A program made the position numbers and the translations under genes. The notes beneath the pieces were generated by a model, which had not been told where the DNA came from, ran no database searches, and saw only the letters and a program-made list of their open reading frames with translations. This document shows, piece after piece, positions 1-6,636 of a DNA stretch of 8,049 nucleotides (positions are counted from its first letter, which is position 1; each line of letters begins with the position of its first letter). The DNA comes from Phycisphaerae bacterium. GTDB lineage: Bacteria; Planctomycetota; Phycisphaerae; Tepidisphaerales; Tepidisphaeraceae. The stretch spans positions 1 to 8,049 of the forward strand of contig JACMJD010000254.1 in assembly GCA_014380825.1 (NCBI GenBank), given 5' to 3'.

Positions 1-137
1 ATTCGTTTGCCTTCGAGTACGCTTGCCATATTTCCAGTCCTTTTTGTCGCGGCGAGTTTTCGCCGGGAAATTCGTTGTCGTTCTGACAGCCGGAATTGTC
101 AAGGTCTGATCGGGATAAGTCCGATAACAGCGATGAC

Positions 138-1013
138 ATGTCCTCGGCTGATTCCCCAATTGTAGTCCTCGATAGCGGCCTGGGCGGGCTCACGGTCGTG
201 CGATCTTTGCGCGCCGCGATGCCGCACGAACAGATCCTTTATTTTGGTGATACCGCCAGGGTTCCGTACGGATCGAAGTCCGCCGCGACGGTGACCTCGT
301 TCGTGCGAGAGATCATCGCATATTTTTTAGATCGCCAGCCGAAACACGTGGTCATCGCGTGCAACACGGCTACGGCGCTGGCGCTGCCGGCGATCCGGGC
401 GCAGTTTCCGAACATTTCGATTAGCGGTGTGATCGAGCCGGGCGCAAGAGCCGCGGTGGAAGCGTGCGGCACCAAGGCAGCGCCGATCATCGGCATCATC
501 GGGACCGAAGCGACGATCCGATCCAAAGCATACGAGCGCGCGATTCACCGGCGGCGACATCATGCACGCATGCTGCTTCGGCCGACGCCGCTGCTCGTGC
601 CGATCATCGAGGAAGGGCGCGGCCCGAACGATGCGCTGGTGAAGCTGGCGCTGCATCAATATCTCTGGCCAATGCTCGAGCGCGAGATCGACGTGCTGGT
701 TCTAGGCTGCACGCATTATCCAATGTTGAAAATGCCGATCCAGGCGATGGCCGGACCGCAGGTTCGCGTGATTGACTCGGCCGAGCGATGCGCCGAAGAT
801 GTCGCGCGCAGGCTCGCATCCGCGGGTTTGCTGCGCGGCGCATCAGATGTGGATTCTGCCAAACTGCTGCATTGCTTTGTAACGGATGAATCGCCGCGAT
901 TCGCGGCGCTGGCATCGCGGTTTCTCGGGTTTCCGATCGCGTCGTGCACGTGGGTTTCGACCGACGAGCTCCATGCGCGCGAGACCGAATTGCAACTGCG
1001 TCGCGCGAGTTAG
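138..1013 (+). CDS. murI: Glutamate racemase
   Basis: Cytoplasmic cofactor-independent enzyme that interconverts L- and D-glutamate, supplying D-glutamate to the peptidoglycan stem peptide. Family hallmarks are all visible, numbered from ATG 138: DSGLGG at 12-17 (Asp12 near the active site), GDTARVPYG at 37-45, CNTATA with catalytic Cys75, GVIEPGA, GTEATIRS, and LGCTHYP at 189-195 with the second catalytic Cys191 followed by His193. The 291-residue length is normal for the family. The frame is also open to a TTG at 96, which would add 14 very hydrophilic residues (MSRSDRDKSDNSDD). I prefer ATG 138 because it places about 11 residues before DSGLGG, as in most homologues; neither start has a convincing Shine-Dalgarno. 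The lipoprotein gene starts 30 nt downstream on the same strand, so co-transcription is possible. Identity is secure; only the start is uncertain. Confidence 0.96.
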   Translation: MSSADSPIVVLDSGLGGLTVVRSLRAAMPHEQILYFGDTARVPYGSKSAATVTSFVREIIAYFLDRQPKHVVIACNTATALALPAIRAQFPNISISGVIEPGARAAVEACGTKAAPIIGIIGTEATIRSKAYERAIHRRRHHARMLLRPTPLLVPIIEEGRGPNDALVKLALHQYLWPMLEREIDVLVLGCTHYPMLKMPIQAMAGPQVRVIDSAERCAEDVARRLASAGLLRGASDVDSAKLLHCFVTDESPRFAALASRFLGFPIASCTWVSTDELHARETELQLRRAS

Positions 1014-1043
1014 CCGACCGCGCTTGAACAGGGAATCAAACGA

Positions 1044-1721
1044 ATGTCGATTCGAACTGCCACCATTGTCTTCGTCGCGCTGCTGAGCCTGGTGGGCGGT
1101 TGCACGCAGATTAAGGAAGTCGGCCAGAAGGTCACCGAGTCGGGACGAAACATCCTCGACGTGCTCACGCAAGCGCCGCGCAAGTCAGCCATCAAGACGA
1201 CCGATCAATATTTTCCCGATGAGCGCCGCGAAGGCATTAACGAGCTGGTAAATCGCGGCTACGGGCGACAGCCGCCGTATACCGATCGATACGCGAGCCT
1301 AGCACAGAACGACAAGGACTATCTCGTGCGCGCCACCGCGATCCGCGCGCTGAACCGCTCGCGCGATGCCAAGGCCATCCCGATCTACATCAATGCACTG
1401 AATGATGAGAGCGATCTGGTGCGACTCGAAGGAGCCAAGGCGCTCATCCACATGCCAGACGATAAAGCTATTCCCGGCCTGGTGAAGCTGGTCACCAATC
1501 CGAACGAAAATCGCGACGTGCGCATCGCCGCCGCTGACGCTTTGAAGTATTACCGTAATACTGAGGTCGCGCGCGCTCTGATCAGTCAACTGGGTGGTCG
1601 CGAGTTCGGGATCGCGTGGCAAGCGCATCAAAGTCTTGTGCGATTGACGGGGAAAGATTTACGGTACGACGAAGGCGCGTGGTTGACCTACGTCGCCAAC
1701 CCCGACAAACCGTTCGGATGA
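1044..1721 (+). CDS. HEAT-repeat lipoprotein
   Basis: A 225-residue exported protein of unknown specific role. It begins with a short basic, hydrophobic leader (MSIRTATIVFVALLSLVGGC) ending in a lipobox-like VGGC, so Cys20 is the probable lipidation site and the protein is likely membrane-anchored. From about residue 58 to 205 it is made of repeated helical pairs of HEAT/PBS-lyase type. Clear units include YLVRATAIRALNRSRDAKAI (93 onward), LVRLEGAKALIHMPDDKAI and DVRIAAADALKYYRNTEVA. Such repeats usually form a curved protein-binding scaffold, so a structural or assembly role in the envelope is plausible but inferred. It ends LTGKDLRYDEGAW..., a C-terminal pattern I associate with planctomycete HEAT proteins. 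The start is supported by AGGGA at 1030-1034, 9 nt before the ATG. It lies 30 nt after murI and 63 nt before the dehydrogenase gene. Confidence 0.85.
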   Translation: MSIRTATIVFVALLSLVGGCTQIKEVGQKVTESGRNILDVLTQAPRKSAIKTTDQYFPDERREGINELVNRGYGRQPPYTDRYASLAQNDKDYLVRATAIRALNRSRDAKAIPIYINALNDESDLVRLEGAKALIHMPDDKAIPGLVKLVTNPNENRDVRIAAADALKYYRNTEVARALISQLGGREFGIAWQAHQSLVRLTGKDLRYDEGAWLTYVANPDKPFG

Positions 1722-1784
1722 TCTTGACCGTTCGGCGGCGTCGCTCGCCTGCGGTGAGCCAAGTCGAACCGCGACGCGTTCCTC

Positions 1785-2741
1785 ATGCAAGCACTCGTAT
1801 TCGACAACTCCCTCACGTTCGACCCGCGCCGCGCCGACCCCGCGCCATCCGACGGCGACACGCTCATCAAAGTCCGCCAGGCCGGAATCTGCTCCACCGA
1901 TCTCGAGATCACCAGAGGTTACATGGGTTTCCGCGGCGTGCTCGGCCACGAGTTCGTCGGCGAAGTCGTCAGCTCATCCAACAAAGACCTGGTTGGCCAG
2001 CGCGTGGTGGGGGAGATCAACTGCGTGTGCGGGCGATGCGATCTTTGCCTGAGTGGATTGAGCACGCATTGTCGAAATCGAACGGTGCTGGGAATCCTGA
2101 AACACGACGGTGCGTTCGCTGAATTCGTACGCTTGCCGCAGGAAAATCTGCATGTGCTGCCCAAATCGATCGACGACGATCAGGCCGTGTTCGTCGAGCC
2201 ACTGGCGGCGGCGTGCCAGGTGCTCAAGCAGATCAAACTTGATGGTCGCAAGTGGGTGACCGTGCTCGGCGACGGAAGACTCGGGCTGCTCGTCGCACAG
2301 GTGTTGCGGAATGTCGGCTGTCCGGTGCGCGTTATCGGCAAGCATCCGGAGAAGATGGAGATGTGCCAGAAGTGGCAGATCCGCTCGCGGGCGCTGGCGG
2401 ATATCACGCCGCGACACGATCAGGATGTGGTTGTTGATTGCACCGGCAGCGCCGCGGGATTCGAAGTCGCGATGCAGATGGTCCGCCCGCGCGGCACGAT
2501 CGTGCTGAAGAGCACGGTCGCCAGCGCCAAGCCGCTGAATCTGGCGCCGCTGGTGATCGACGAAATTCAAGTAATCGGCTCGCGCTGCGGACCGTTCAAA
2601 GAAGCGATCCGCGCGCTGGCGGAAAAGCAGGTCGACGTCGCGTCGCTGATCACGCGGCGCATGAAGATCGAGCAAGGCGTCGAAGCGATGGACCTTGCGT
2701 CCCGCCCCGGGGTGCTGAAGGTTATCTTGACAATCGAGTGA
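1785..2741 (+). CDS. Zinc-dependent MDR-family alcohol dehydrogenase-like protein
   Basis: A 318-residue medium-chain dehydrogenase/reductase, expected to oxidise or reduce an alcohol/aldehyde or ketone with NAD(P). Catalytic-zinc residues are present: Cys36 in GICSTD, His55-Glu56 in GHEFVGEV, and Glu138 in VEPLAAA. The structural zinc site is complete, with Cys82, Cys85, Cys88 and Cys96 spaced x2-x2-x7. The Rossmann nucleotide loop is GDGRLG at 162-167, and a second conserved stretch, RPRGTIVLKST, follows in the C-terminal half. At 318 residues it is shorter than typical sorbitol or threonine dehydrogenases (about 340-350). From memory it closely resembles the short MDR_like subgroup (phrases such as GEINCVCGRC, NRTVLGI and HDGAFAEF), whose substrate is not well established. 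No Shine-Dalgarno is visible before ATG 1785. Its TGA stop shares its last base with the ATG of the methyltransferase gene, indicating translational coupling. Substrate unknown. Confidence 0.93.
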   Translation: MQALVFDNSLTFDPRRADPAPSDGDTLIKVRQAGICSTDLEITRGYMGFRGVLGHEFVGEVVSSSNKDLVGQRVVGEINCVCGRCDLCLSGLSTHCRNRTVLGILKHDGAFAEFVRLPQENLHVLPKSIDDDQAVFVEPLAAACQVLKQIKLDGRKWVTVLGDGRLGLLVAQVLRNVGCPVRVIGKHPEKMEMCQKWQIRSRALADITPRHDQDVVVDCTGSAAGFEVAMQMVRPRGTIVLKSTVASAKPLNLAPLVIDEIQVIGSRCGPFKEAIRALAEKQVDVASLITRRMKIEQGVEAMDLASRPGVLKVILTIE

Positions 2742-3613
2742 TGCTCGCGATGGTGAACACCACCATGATTTCGCCTTCCGACCTCAATCGCCAGCGCTGG
2801 GACCAAGCCACGGACATTCATGCTCGCGGCAATGTGTACGGCATCGAAGGCTTCAAAGCCGGCGAATGCCAATTGCATCGCGTCGAAGTTGAAGAGCTTG
2901 GCGATGTGCGCGGCAAGTCGTTGCTGCATCTGCAATGCCATTTCGGGATCGATACGCTTTCGTGGGCACGCCGTGGCGCGAACGTAACGGGGATCGATTT
3001 CTCGATCAAGGGGATTGATTTGGCGCGAAAGCTCGCACGCGAGACGAACATCGACGCCCGATTCATCGAATCGAACATCTATGCGCTGCCGGAGAAGTTG
3101 TCAGAACAATTCGACATCGTGTTCACGTCCTACGGCGTGCTGTGCTGGCTTGTGGACATCAAAGCGTGGGGCAAGATCGTCGCGCAGTATCTCAAGCCCG
3201 GCGGGACGTTTTACATCGCTGAAGCGCATCCGTTTGCGCGCGTGTTCCCAATGGATGAGGACATCAAGGACGGATCAACCGAGCTGCGCCCATACTTCAA
3301 TTACTTCCACGACCCGGCCGGCTTATATTGGCCCCCAAGCGCTGATTACGCGGACCAGACCGCAATGCTGACGGTGGGGGAACACTGCTGGCAGCACAGC
3401 ACCAGCGATATCGTCAACGCGCTGATCGACGCGGGGTTGCGGATCGAATTCATGCATGAGTTTCCGTATTGCCCATGGAAGGTGACGGCGTTTTGCGAAG
3501 CCGTCGAGCAACTCAGTCCGTCACCCACGTATTACGGCTTGCCAAAAAGATTTCCGCCGCTGCCGCTCATGTTTTCGATCAAAGCAAGTAGCGCCGGTTC
3601 ATCGACGGATTGA
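2741..3613 (+). CDS. Class I SAM-dependent methyltransferase
   Basis: A Rossmann-fold methyltransferase of 290 residues that would transfer a methyl group from S-adenosylmethionine to an unknown small molecule or other acceptor. Numbered from ATG 2741, motif I is LLHLQCHFGIDT (61-72), a glycine-poor version of the SAM loop typical of this subfamily. The acidic end of strand 2 is VTGIDFS (82-88, Asp86), strand 4 is FDIVFTSYGVLCW (124-136), and LKPGG (151-155) precedes strand 5. The C-terminal part carries ALIDAGLRIEFMHEFPY, also typical of this family. The open frame extends back to 2438 inside the dehydrogenase gene, but that stretch is a shadow. ATG 2741 overlaps the preceding stop by one base (TGATG). 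ATG 2750 and ATG 2765 are in-frame alternatives that keep all conserved motifs. No Shine-Dalgarno is evident, fitting coupled translation. Function within the block is unknown. Confidence 0.93.
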   Translation: MLAMVNTTMISPSDLNRQRWDQATDIHARGNVYGIEGFKAGECQLHRVEVEELGDVRGKSLLHLQCHFGIDTLSWARRGANVTGIDFSIKGIDLARKLARETNIDARFIESNIYALPEKLSEQFDIVFTSYGVLCWLVDIKAWGKIVAQYLKPGGTFYIAEAHPFARVFPMDEDIKDGSTELRPYFNYFHDPAGLYWPPSADYADQTAMLTVGEHCWQHSTSDIVNALIDAGLRIEFMHEFPYCPWKVTAFCEAVEQLSPSPTYYGLPKRFPPLPLMFSIKASSAGSSTD

Positions 3614-3625
3614 GAGAGAGCTCGA

Positions 3626-4291
3626 ATGGCCAAGGATCTGGCGATCATTCTCAACAATGGCAGTATCAACTCCGCCGTCGCGACCGCGATCGCGGTGCAG
3701 AAGCATCGGCCGATCCTGCTGTGGGCTGAGCTTACTCCCACGCAGCAAGCCAGTTCGCGGCAGCGGGCGGCGTACGATATGCAGGTCGCGCACTTCAAGC
3801 CCTACCGCGAACACACCCTGCCAATGCCCTGGGCCGCGACGCTCGCGCCGCACGGGCAGCAGGGCGGACCGATCGCCGACCCGCGTCTACCGGCCGCGAT
3901 CGCGCCGCAGATGCGCGAGCTGCTCCCACTGTTCGGCGCCGCCGCCCGATTCGCCGCGCATTACAACGCCGCCGCCATCTACTGCGGGTTTCGGGTTGGT
4001 GGAAGCGGTGAGGAACTTGCGCAAGCGACCGAGTACATTCAGATCTGGAACGAAATGCTGCAGCACCCGTGCAACATGGGTGAAATGGAGATCATTACGC
4101 CGCTGCTCGAGCTCGAACCGTGGCAAGTCGTCGATGCCGGCTTCCAAGTCAACGCGCCGTTCGATCGCACGTGGAGCTGCGGAGAAGAATCCAGCGAACC
4201 GTGCTGGGCATGTCGAGGATGCCGCGCGAGAGAGAGTTCGTTTCAACAAGCGGGGAAAGCTGATCCGATGAGAGTTGTGCGGAAACTCTAA
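3626..4291 (+). CDS. QueC-like protein with degenerate PP-loop
   Basis: A 221-residue protein related to QueC (7-cyano-7-deazaguanine synthase, which makes preQ0 for queuosine and archaeosine). The C-terminus keeps the QueC zinc site: TWSC...EPCWACRGCRARESSF, with Cys185, Cys193, Cys196 and Cys199 spaced x7-x2-x2, followed by the typical AGKADP. The N-terminus has the beta strand and loop of a PP-loop ATPase (LAIILNNGSINSAVATAIAV), but the pyrophosphate-binding SGGxDS is replaced by NNGSINS (residues 10-16). The GRN and YPDCR motifs of true QueC are missing; the equivalent stretch reads GFRVGGSGEELAQATEY. Ordinary QueC chemistry is therefore unlikely; a divergent catalytic or a non-catalytic role is possible. 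A purine-rich GAGAGAGAG just upstream (3612-3620) can serve as ribosome binding site for ATG 3626. The gene follows the methyltransferase by 12 nt and is the last before the hairpin at 4296. Fold assignment is fairly sure, function is not. Confidence 0.78.
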   Translation: MAKDLAIILNNGSINSAVATAIAVQKHRPILLWAELTPTQQASSRQRAAYDMQVAHFKPYREHTLPMPWAATLAPHGQQGGPIADPRLPAAIAPQMRELLPLFGAAARFAAHYNAAAIYCGFRVGGSGEELAQATEYIQIWNEMLQHPCNMGEMEIITPLLELEPWQVVDAGFQVNAPFDRTWSCGEESSEPCWACRGCRARESSFQQAGKADPMRVVRKL

Positions 4292-4295
4292 GAGA

Positions 4296-4379
4296 TTATC
4301 CACGAATGGACACGAATGAACACGAATAAGAGCTGAATTTATTCGTGTTCATTCGTGTCAATTCGTGGACAACTTTTTT
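4296..4379 (+). terminator. Long hairpin plus T-tract between convergent genes
   Basis: Arms at 4296-4329 and 4339-4372 pair over 34 positions with only two mismatches (A4298/C4370 and G4308/A4360), around a 9-nt loop. Six T's follow at 4374-4379. On the plus strand this is an intrinsic-terminator layout that would end the transcript leaving the QueC-like gene, whose stop is 4 nt upstream. The same hairpin lies directly after the argS stop on the minus strand, where the following bases are not T-rich, so termination in that direction would be weaker. The stem is much longer and more AT-rich than usual terminators and is built of a 10-bp repeat, so it may be a dispersed repeat element that has taken on this role. 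Confidence 0.7.
4301..4330 (+). repeat. Three tandem 10-bp units in the hairpin arm
   Basis: Three adjoining decamers, CACGAATGGA, CACGAATGAA and CACGAATAAG, share the core CACGAAT. The opposite hairpin arm carries the same series in inverted orientation (ATTCGTG cores at 4342, 4351 and 4361). The 10-bp period is close to one helical turn. Similar ATTCGTGT-rich palindromes occur, as far as I recall, between genes in planctomycete and related genomes; that could not be checked here. Confidence 0.75.
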
Positions 4380-6330
4380 ACATCTGCTCCGGGTGTTCGA
4401 TTCCGATCAGATCGAGTCCAAGCGCCAGCGTGCGCGCGACGAGCGCGGAGAGCGCGAGTCGACTTGATCTCGTCGATTCTTCGCTCTGCAACACGGGACA
4501 GTGCTCGAAGAACGCGTGATAGAGCGTCGCGAGGTCGTACAGATAATTTGTCAGCAGATGCGGTTTGAGTTCGCGCGCGACGGCGTCAATCACGTCTGAG
4601 ATCCGCAAAATGTGCTTCGCAAGCGCCAATTCCTGCGGCGATTCGAGCTTCAACGTTTCGTATCTCGGTGTCGGATCGATTCCGCTCGCTCGTGCCTTTC
4701 GGAAGATGCCATGCACTCGGACATACGCGTTTTGCAGGTACGGCGCGGTGTTGCCGTCGAACGCGAGCATCTTGTTCCAGTCGAACACGTAATCGCTCGT
4801 TCGATCCTTTGAGATGTCGAAATACTTCACCGCGCCGATTCCGACAGCGTGAGCGACAGCTTGGCGCTGCGCATCGCTCAAGTCTGTCGATTTCTCCGCG
4901 ACGATTTTCGCGGCGCGTTCTTCGGCTTCGTCGAGTAGCTCTTTCAGCTTCACCGTTTCGCCGCTGCGGGCTTTGAAGGGTTTGTTGTCTTCGCCCAGGA
5001 TCGTGCCGAAGGCGGCGTGCTCTGCTGTCGCGTTTTCCAGCCAGCCGGCTTGTTTTGCGGTCCAGAAGACTTGCTGGAAGTGTTGCGATTGCCGCGCATC
5101 CACGAAGTACAACAGCCGCGTCGCGCGAAGCGATTGCGTCCGAAATTTCACCGCGGCGATATCGGTCGTGCCGTAGAGATAACCGCCATCCGCTTTTTGG
5201 ATGATCAGCGGGCTTTCGTAACCCGGCACGGGCACGACGACGGCACCGTCGCTTACGACAGCCAGTCCTTCTTCGCGCAGCGCTTTGACGATGTCCGGCA
5301 GCATTGGGTTGTAGAACGATTCACCGCGCTCCAGCGGCTCGGACTGGATCGACGGATCCGCAAGTTGCACGTTTAGCTGTCGATAGACGTCGTAGCATGC
5401 TTCGAGCGTGACATCGCGCGCCTTTTCCCATGCGAGCCGCTCTTGCTCGTGCTCGCCGGGGTTCTGGATGAACGTCGTCACCAGTCGCGGGAGAACGGCG
5501 AGCGTTCGTTCGTCATACTTCGGATGTTTGACGCGAACAGTTTGCGCATCCGGATGATCGGTCACCGCCGACACGAACGCGTACGCGCGGCCCAGCCCTG
5601 CCAGCGTCAATTTGTTTTCCTTGAGGAACGGCAGGAAGTATTTCGTGCCATCCGGATCATCGACGATGAACCGCTGATGATGCGCGGCGATCTCCCGCAC
5701 GACCTGCCCGAGCACCGCCGGGTCTTTTTGCTGCTGGCGATCCATCAGGTCATCGAGCACCTTGTGCTGGCCGGTTCGTTCGAACGATGCTTCGTACCAC
5801 ATCGCCAGGACGACTCGGCCGAACTGCGTGCCCCAATCGCCGAGGTGGTTTTGGCGGATGACATCGTCGCCTCGAAACGCCAGCACCCGGGCGATCGCGT
5901 CGCCGATGATCGTGCTGCGGATGTTGCCGACGTGCATTTCCTTGGCGATGTTCGGCGCGGAATAGTCGATCGCCACTCGTGTCGGCTTTGTGACTTTCTC
6001 GATACCCAACCGCTCATCGCCCGCGATCGCCTGAAGCTGTTTCGCCAACCACGCGGGCGAAAGCCGCACATTGATAAACCCCGGACCGGCGATGGTTGGT
6101 TTTTCATCCACCATGCCGTCTAAATTCAGTTTAGCGAGTATTTGTTCGGCCACCGCTCGGGGATTGGTTTTTTGAGGCAGTTTTTTCGCCAAGCCCATGG
6201 CGGCGTTGGATTGATAATCGCCGAATTTGTCATTTTGGCTCGGCGCGATGATCGGATCGGTCTCGATCCCGAACGCCTGCTGAATCGCGTCGCGAAAGGC
6301 GGTATCGAGTTGTGAAGCAATCGTTTGCAT
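4378..6330 (-). CDS. argS: Arginyl-tRNA synthetase
   Basis: Cytoplasmic class I synthetase that charges tRNA-Arg with arginine using ATP. The 650-residue product shows the N-terminal Add-1 domain (residues 1 to about 110), the ArgS signature SAPNIAKEMHVGNIRST (124-140) with the HIGH-type HVGN at 133-136, NHLGDWGTQFG, and DGGYLYGTTDIAA (381-393). The region where other class I enzymes have KMSKS reads PFKARSGETVKLKELLDEA (451-469), as in the many ArgS enzymes that lack a canonical KMSKS. The anticodon-binding DALR domain closes the protein, from about 530 to GIEHPEQM at the end. The protein is longer than usual (about 550-590): roughly 70 extra residues lie between GDWGTQF and QLNVQL. ATG 6330 fits the N-terminal homology, with no Shine-Dalgarno visible. 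It is convergent with the QueC-like gene and divergent from the protease gene. Confidence 0.98.
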   Translation of the reverse strand: MQTIASQLDTAFRDAIQQAFGIETDPIIAPSQNDKFGDYQSNAAMGLAKKLPQKTNPRAVAEQILAKLNLDGMVDEKPTIAGPGFINVRLSPAWLAKQLQAIAGDERLGIEKVTKPTRVAIDYSAPNIAKEMHVGNIRSTIIGDAIARVLAFRGDDVIRQNHLGDWGTQFGRVVLAMWYEASFERTGQHKVLDDLMDRQQQKDPAVLGQVVREIAAHHQRFIVDDPDGTKYFLPFLKENKLTLAGLGRAYAFVSAVTDHPDAQTVRVKHPKYDERTLAVLPRLVTTFIQNPGEHEQERLAWEKARDVTLEACYDVYRQLNVQLADPSIQSEPLERGESFYNPMLPDIVKALREEGLAVVSDGAVVVPVPGYESPLIIQKADGGYLYGTTDIAAVKFRTQSLRATRLLYFVDARQSQHFQQVFWTAKQAGWLENATAEHAAFGTILGEDNKPFKARSGETVKLKELLDEAEERAAKIVAEKSTDLSDAQRQAVAHAVGIGAVKYFDISKDRTSDYVFDWNKMLAFDGNTAPYLQNAYVRVHGIFRKARASGIDPTPRYETLKLESPQELALAKHILRISDVIDAVARELKPHLLTNYLYDLATLYHAFFEHCPVLQSEESTRSSRLALSALVARTLALGLDLIGIEHPEQM

Positions 6331-6492
6331 AGACAGGCGTTCTACGGCCGATAAATCAGTTCAGGTGCAATCTCGCTGTTATCGGCACTGAAACAATCGA
6401 GCGCGGCAGGCATATTACTTACGTGCGAAACGAACGCCAGTTACGGCGGTTGCGTGCCTACTATTCAAGCAACGCGGCAAGATGAAATCTGC

Positions 6493-6518
6493 CGGACGTT
6501 ATTGGTCAATACGATCCG
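6493..6518. promoter_or_regulatory. Operator-like dyad upstream of protease promoter
   Basis: Two 12-bp half-sites, CGGACGTTATTG and CAATACGATCCG, flank a GT centre. Compared base by base with the inverse complement, 9 of 12 positions match, giving the half-site CGGAnnnTATTG. The size and symmetry resemble a dimeric regulator's binding site, and it ends 30 bp before the candidate -35 box. A match of this quality could arise by chance, so this is only a candidate. Confidence 0.25.
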
Positions 6519-6548
6519 TCGTGCCGCAACAACGTAATGATATTGAGT

Positions 6549-6577
6549 TTGACCGCCTGATAGACCAGTTGTAGCTT
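6549..6577 (+). promoter_or_regulatory. Candidate sigma-70 promoter for the S41 protease
   Basis: TTGACC at 6549-6554 matches the -35 consensus at five of six positions. It is followed by a 17-bp spacer and TAGCTT at 6572-6577, a weak -10 hexamer. This would start a transcript near 6584, about 50 nt before the ATG at 6637. Spacing is ideal but the -10 is poor, so confidence is low to moderate. Confidence 0.35.
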
Positions 6578-6636
6578 TTAAGCATTGCACGGATGTATCC
6601 AGGGCGGTGGGTCGGTTCAGCTTAAGGAAATCATAG

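Larger units (their letters stand above)
6331..6636. other. Divergent intergenic region between argS and the protease gene
   Basis: This 306-bp stretch separates two divergent starts and must hold promoters for both argS (minus) and the S41 protease (plus). I see no coding gene in it, no tRNA-like fold and no T-tract terminator. It is visibly more AT-rich than the flanking genes. The items that stand out are a candidate sigma-70 promoter at 6549-6577 and a dyad at 6493-6518. No convincing minus-strand promoter for argS could be picked by eye. Confidence 0.6.

Noticed and set aside
50..65. Short GC-rich hairpin (CGGCGA/TCGCCG, 4-nt loop) upstream of murI, considered as a terminator of a preceding gene
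   Set aside because: On the plus strand the T-run (41-45) lies before, not after, the stem, and the minus strand has A's there, so it does not fit an intrinsic terminator on either strand.
1724..1752. TTGACC before the dehydrogenase gene, considered as an internal promoter -35 box
   Set aside because: At the right spacing the sequence is GCCTGC, which does not resemble a -10 box.
2438..2740. Upstream in-frame extension of the methyltransferase (about 100 residues)
   Set aside because: It lies wholly inside the well-supported dehydrogenase gene, is arginine-rich and low in recognisable motifs, and the methyltransferase family homology begins after ATG 2741.
3626..4291. Calling this gene queC as a working 7-cyano-7-deazaguanine synthase
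   Set aside because: The PP-loop SGGxDS and the other substrate-binding motifs are missing, so transferring the enzyme name would overstate what the sequence supports.
5443..6123. Plus-strand open frame of 226 codons opposite argS
   Set aside because: It is antisense to a gene with full ArgS motifs, has no recognisable domain, and has the composition expected of an opposite-strand shadow in GC-rich DNA.
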